Part shown: positions 63,355 to 64,000 of the stretch, piece after piece
Layout of the letters: the number at the start of each line of letters is the position of its first letter
Numbering within the stretch: position 1 is the first letter of the stretch
Origin: Bradyrhizobium canariense
GTDB taxonomy: Bacteria; Pseudomonadota; Alphaproteobacteria; Rhizobiales; Xanthobacteraceae
DNA: 64,000 bases
Direction of reading: 5' to 3'
NCBI RefSeq assembly: GCF_019402665.1
Contig: NZ_VSST01000019.1
Coordinates: 124,001-188,000 of the forward strand
Program-made: the position numbers and the translations under genes
Notes under the pieces: generated by a model
What the model saw: the letters and a program-made list of their open reading frames with translations, nothing else
The model's database searches: none
What the model was told of the DNA's origin: nothing

Positions 63355-64000
63355 CTAGTCGCCCCACTGCGCGAAGGCGTCGTTGAAGGCGCGCTCGCCG
63401 GGAGCGCCCTTCTCGATGGCGATGATGGCGCGGCGCTGGTTGGCGTAGACCAGGGGCACGTCGAACCAGGAGCGCTCCTTCAGGAGCTGGACGTTGCGGC
63501 TGCGGTCGGCGTCGACGTTGGAGAGGCCGACCAGGAAGAAGCCGTCGGTGACCTTGACCGCGAGGCCTGCGAGCGGCGTGCCGCGTGCCTGCTCGTTCGA
63601 CTTCATCAGGATGCCCGGCACGTTGGCGACGCCGCCGCCTGAAAAGTCCGCCGGCAGGACGAAGGTCAGCTCCGCGGTGTGGCTCGCCGGCAGCGAGGAG
63701 TCGGTGTTGCGGCGGAACGACATCGTCATCTTGAACTTGCGATCGGGGATCTCGATGTCGGCGCGCACGGCGACGTCGGCCTTTTGGTTGCCCGACGCCT
63801 TGATCGGCTCGAGCCGCCACACCACCGAGCCGACATATTGCTTGCCCTTCGGATCGGATGGATCCTCGTCGTAGAGCACGACCTTCTGCGCCACCGGCGC
63901 GACCGGCTGGTCGCTGGCCGAGGGCTGGCCGACGCGATCCGGGATCTTGGGCTTGCTCTGCGGCTGAGACGAATCCTTGGGCGCCTCCACCACTTGCGTC
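63355..64000 (-). CDS. Conserved hypothetical protein (5' end outside window)
   Basis: At least 215 residues; the frame is open to the right window edge. The linker is proline-rich (SQPQSKPKIPDRVGQP), then a compact beta-rich domain (YVGSVVWRLEPIKASG, AVRADIEIPDRKFKMTMSFRR, HTAELTFVLPADFSGGG). The C-terminus ends RAFNDAFAQWGD. No enzyme motif. The N-terminus lies outside, so localisation is unknown. Confidence 0.6.
   Translation of the reverse strand, partial: TQVVEAPKDSSQPQSKPKIPDRVGQPSASDQPVAPVAQKVVLYDEDPSDPKGKQYVGSVVWRLEPIKASGNQKADVAVRADIEIPDRKFKMTMSFRRNTDSSLPASHTAELTFVLPADFSGGGVANVPGILMKSNEQARGTPLAGLAVKVTDGFFLVGLSNVDADRSRNVQLLKERSWFDVPLVYANQRRAIIAIEKGAPGERAFNDAFAQWGD

Overview
The window looks like a chromosomal segment of a Bradyrhizobium-type alphaproteobacterium. 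It has high GC, a FlbD/SciP flagellar set, a napEDABC operon behind a FixK/FNR box, a PmtA-type phospholipid methyltransferase, a hydrophobic-peptide-rich gene complement and several dispersed palindromic repeat families of the kind found across Bradyrhizobium genomes. Assignments come from reading the translations and motifs; no database search was run.

Layout. 1-5244: a sugar import and catabolic operon (RbsA-type ATPase cut by the window edge, two RbsC-type permeases, FGGY kinase, class II aldolase), followed by a Crp/Fnr-type regulator (5637-6419). 6394-7733 (minus): a GT9-like protein with a GLEVP pentapeptide repeat and a small conserved protein. 8109-23808 (plus): 14 tightly packed, mostly stop/start-overlapping genes for an uncharacterised glycan or glycoconjugate. 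They encode an inositol-3-phosphate synthase, a histidine phosphatase, four CgeB-like and one GT4 glycosyltransferase, a sugar nucleotidyltransferase, a methyltransferase, an oddly ordered clan-A glycosidase, phosphopentomutase, two SDR epimerases, a B12-binding radical SAM enzyme and UDP-glucuronate decarboxylase. Its two transcription units and the following small genes are preceded by GGAAC-based motifs resembling EcfG (general stress response sigma factor) promoters. This is the most interesting system in the window.

23832-28063: small stress-type genes, a phosphoesterase, elongator tRNA-Met, pmtA and mnmA. 28414-36717: flagellar genes fliK, flgD, sciP, fliF, fliG, fliH, fliN and flbD, with a near-perfect sigma54 promoter before fliK and a CtrA-type site before fliF. 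The sciP-flbD part is bracketed by two inverted copies of one palindromic element. 37053-43094: an M20 peptidase, then a minus-strand alkanesulfonate operon (ssuA, tiny peptide, ssuD, ssuC, ssuB, flavin reductase).

43453-51279: accessory region with a GcoA-like P450, two unknown genes (one with HEATH, a HExxH motif), a startless sigma-70 region 1.1 remnant, a LuxR regulator, an LLM flavin monooxygenase, an acyltransferase and a membrane AraC regulator. 51483-55656: napEDABC. 55743-64000: RecD-like helicase, TPR-caspase (orthocaspase-like), an exported MsrA, MsrB and several small membrane or secreted proteins; the last gene runs off the window.
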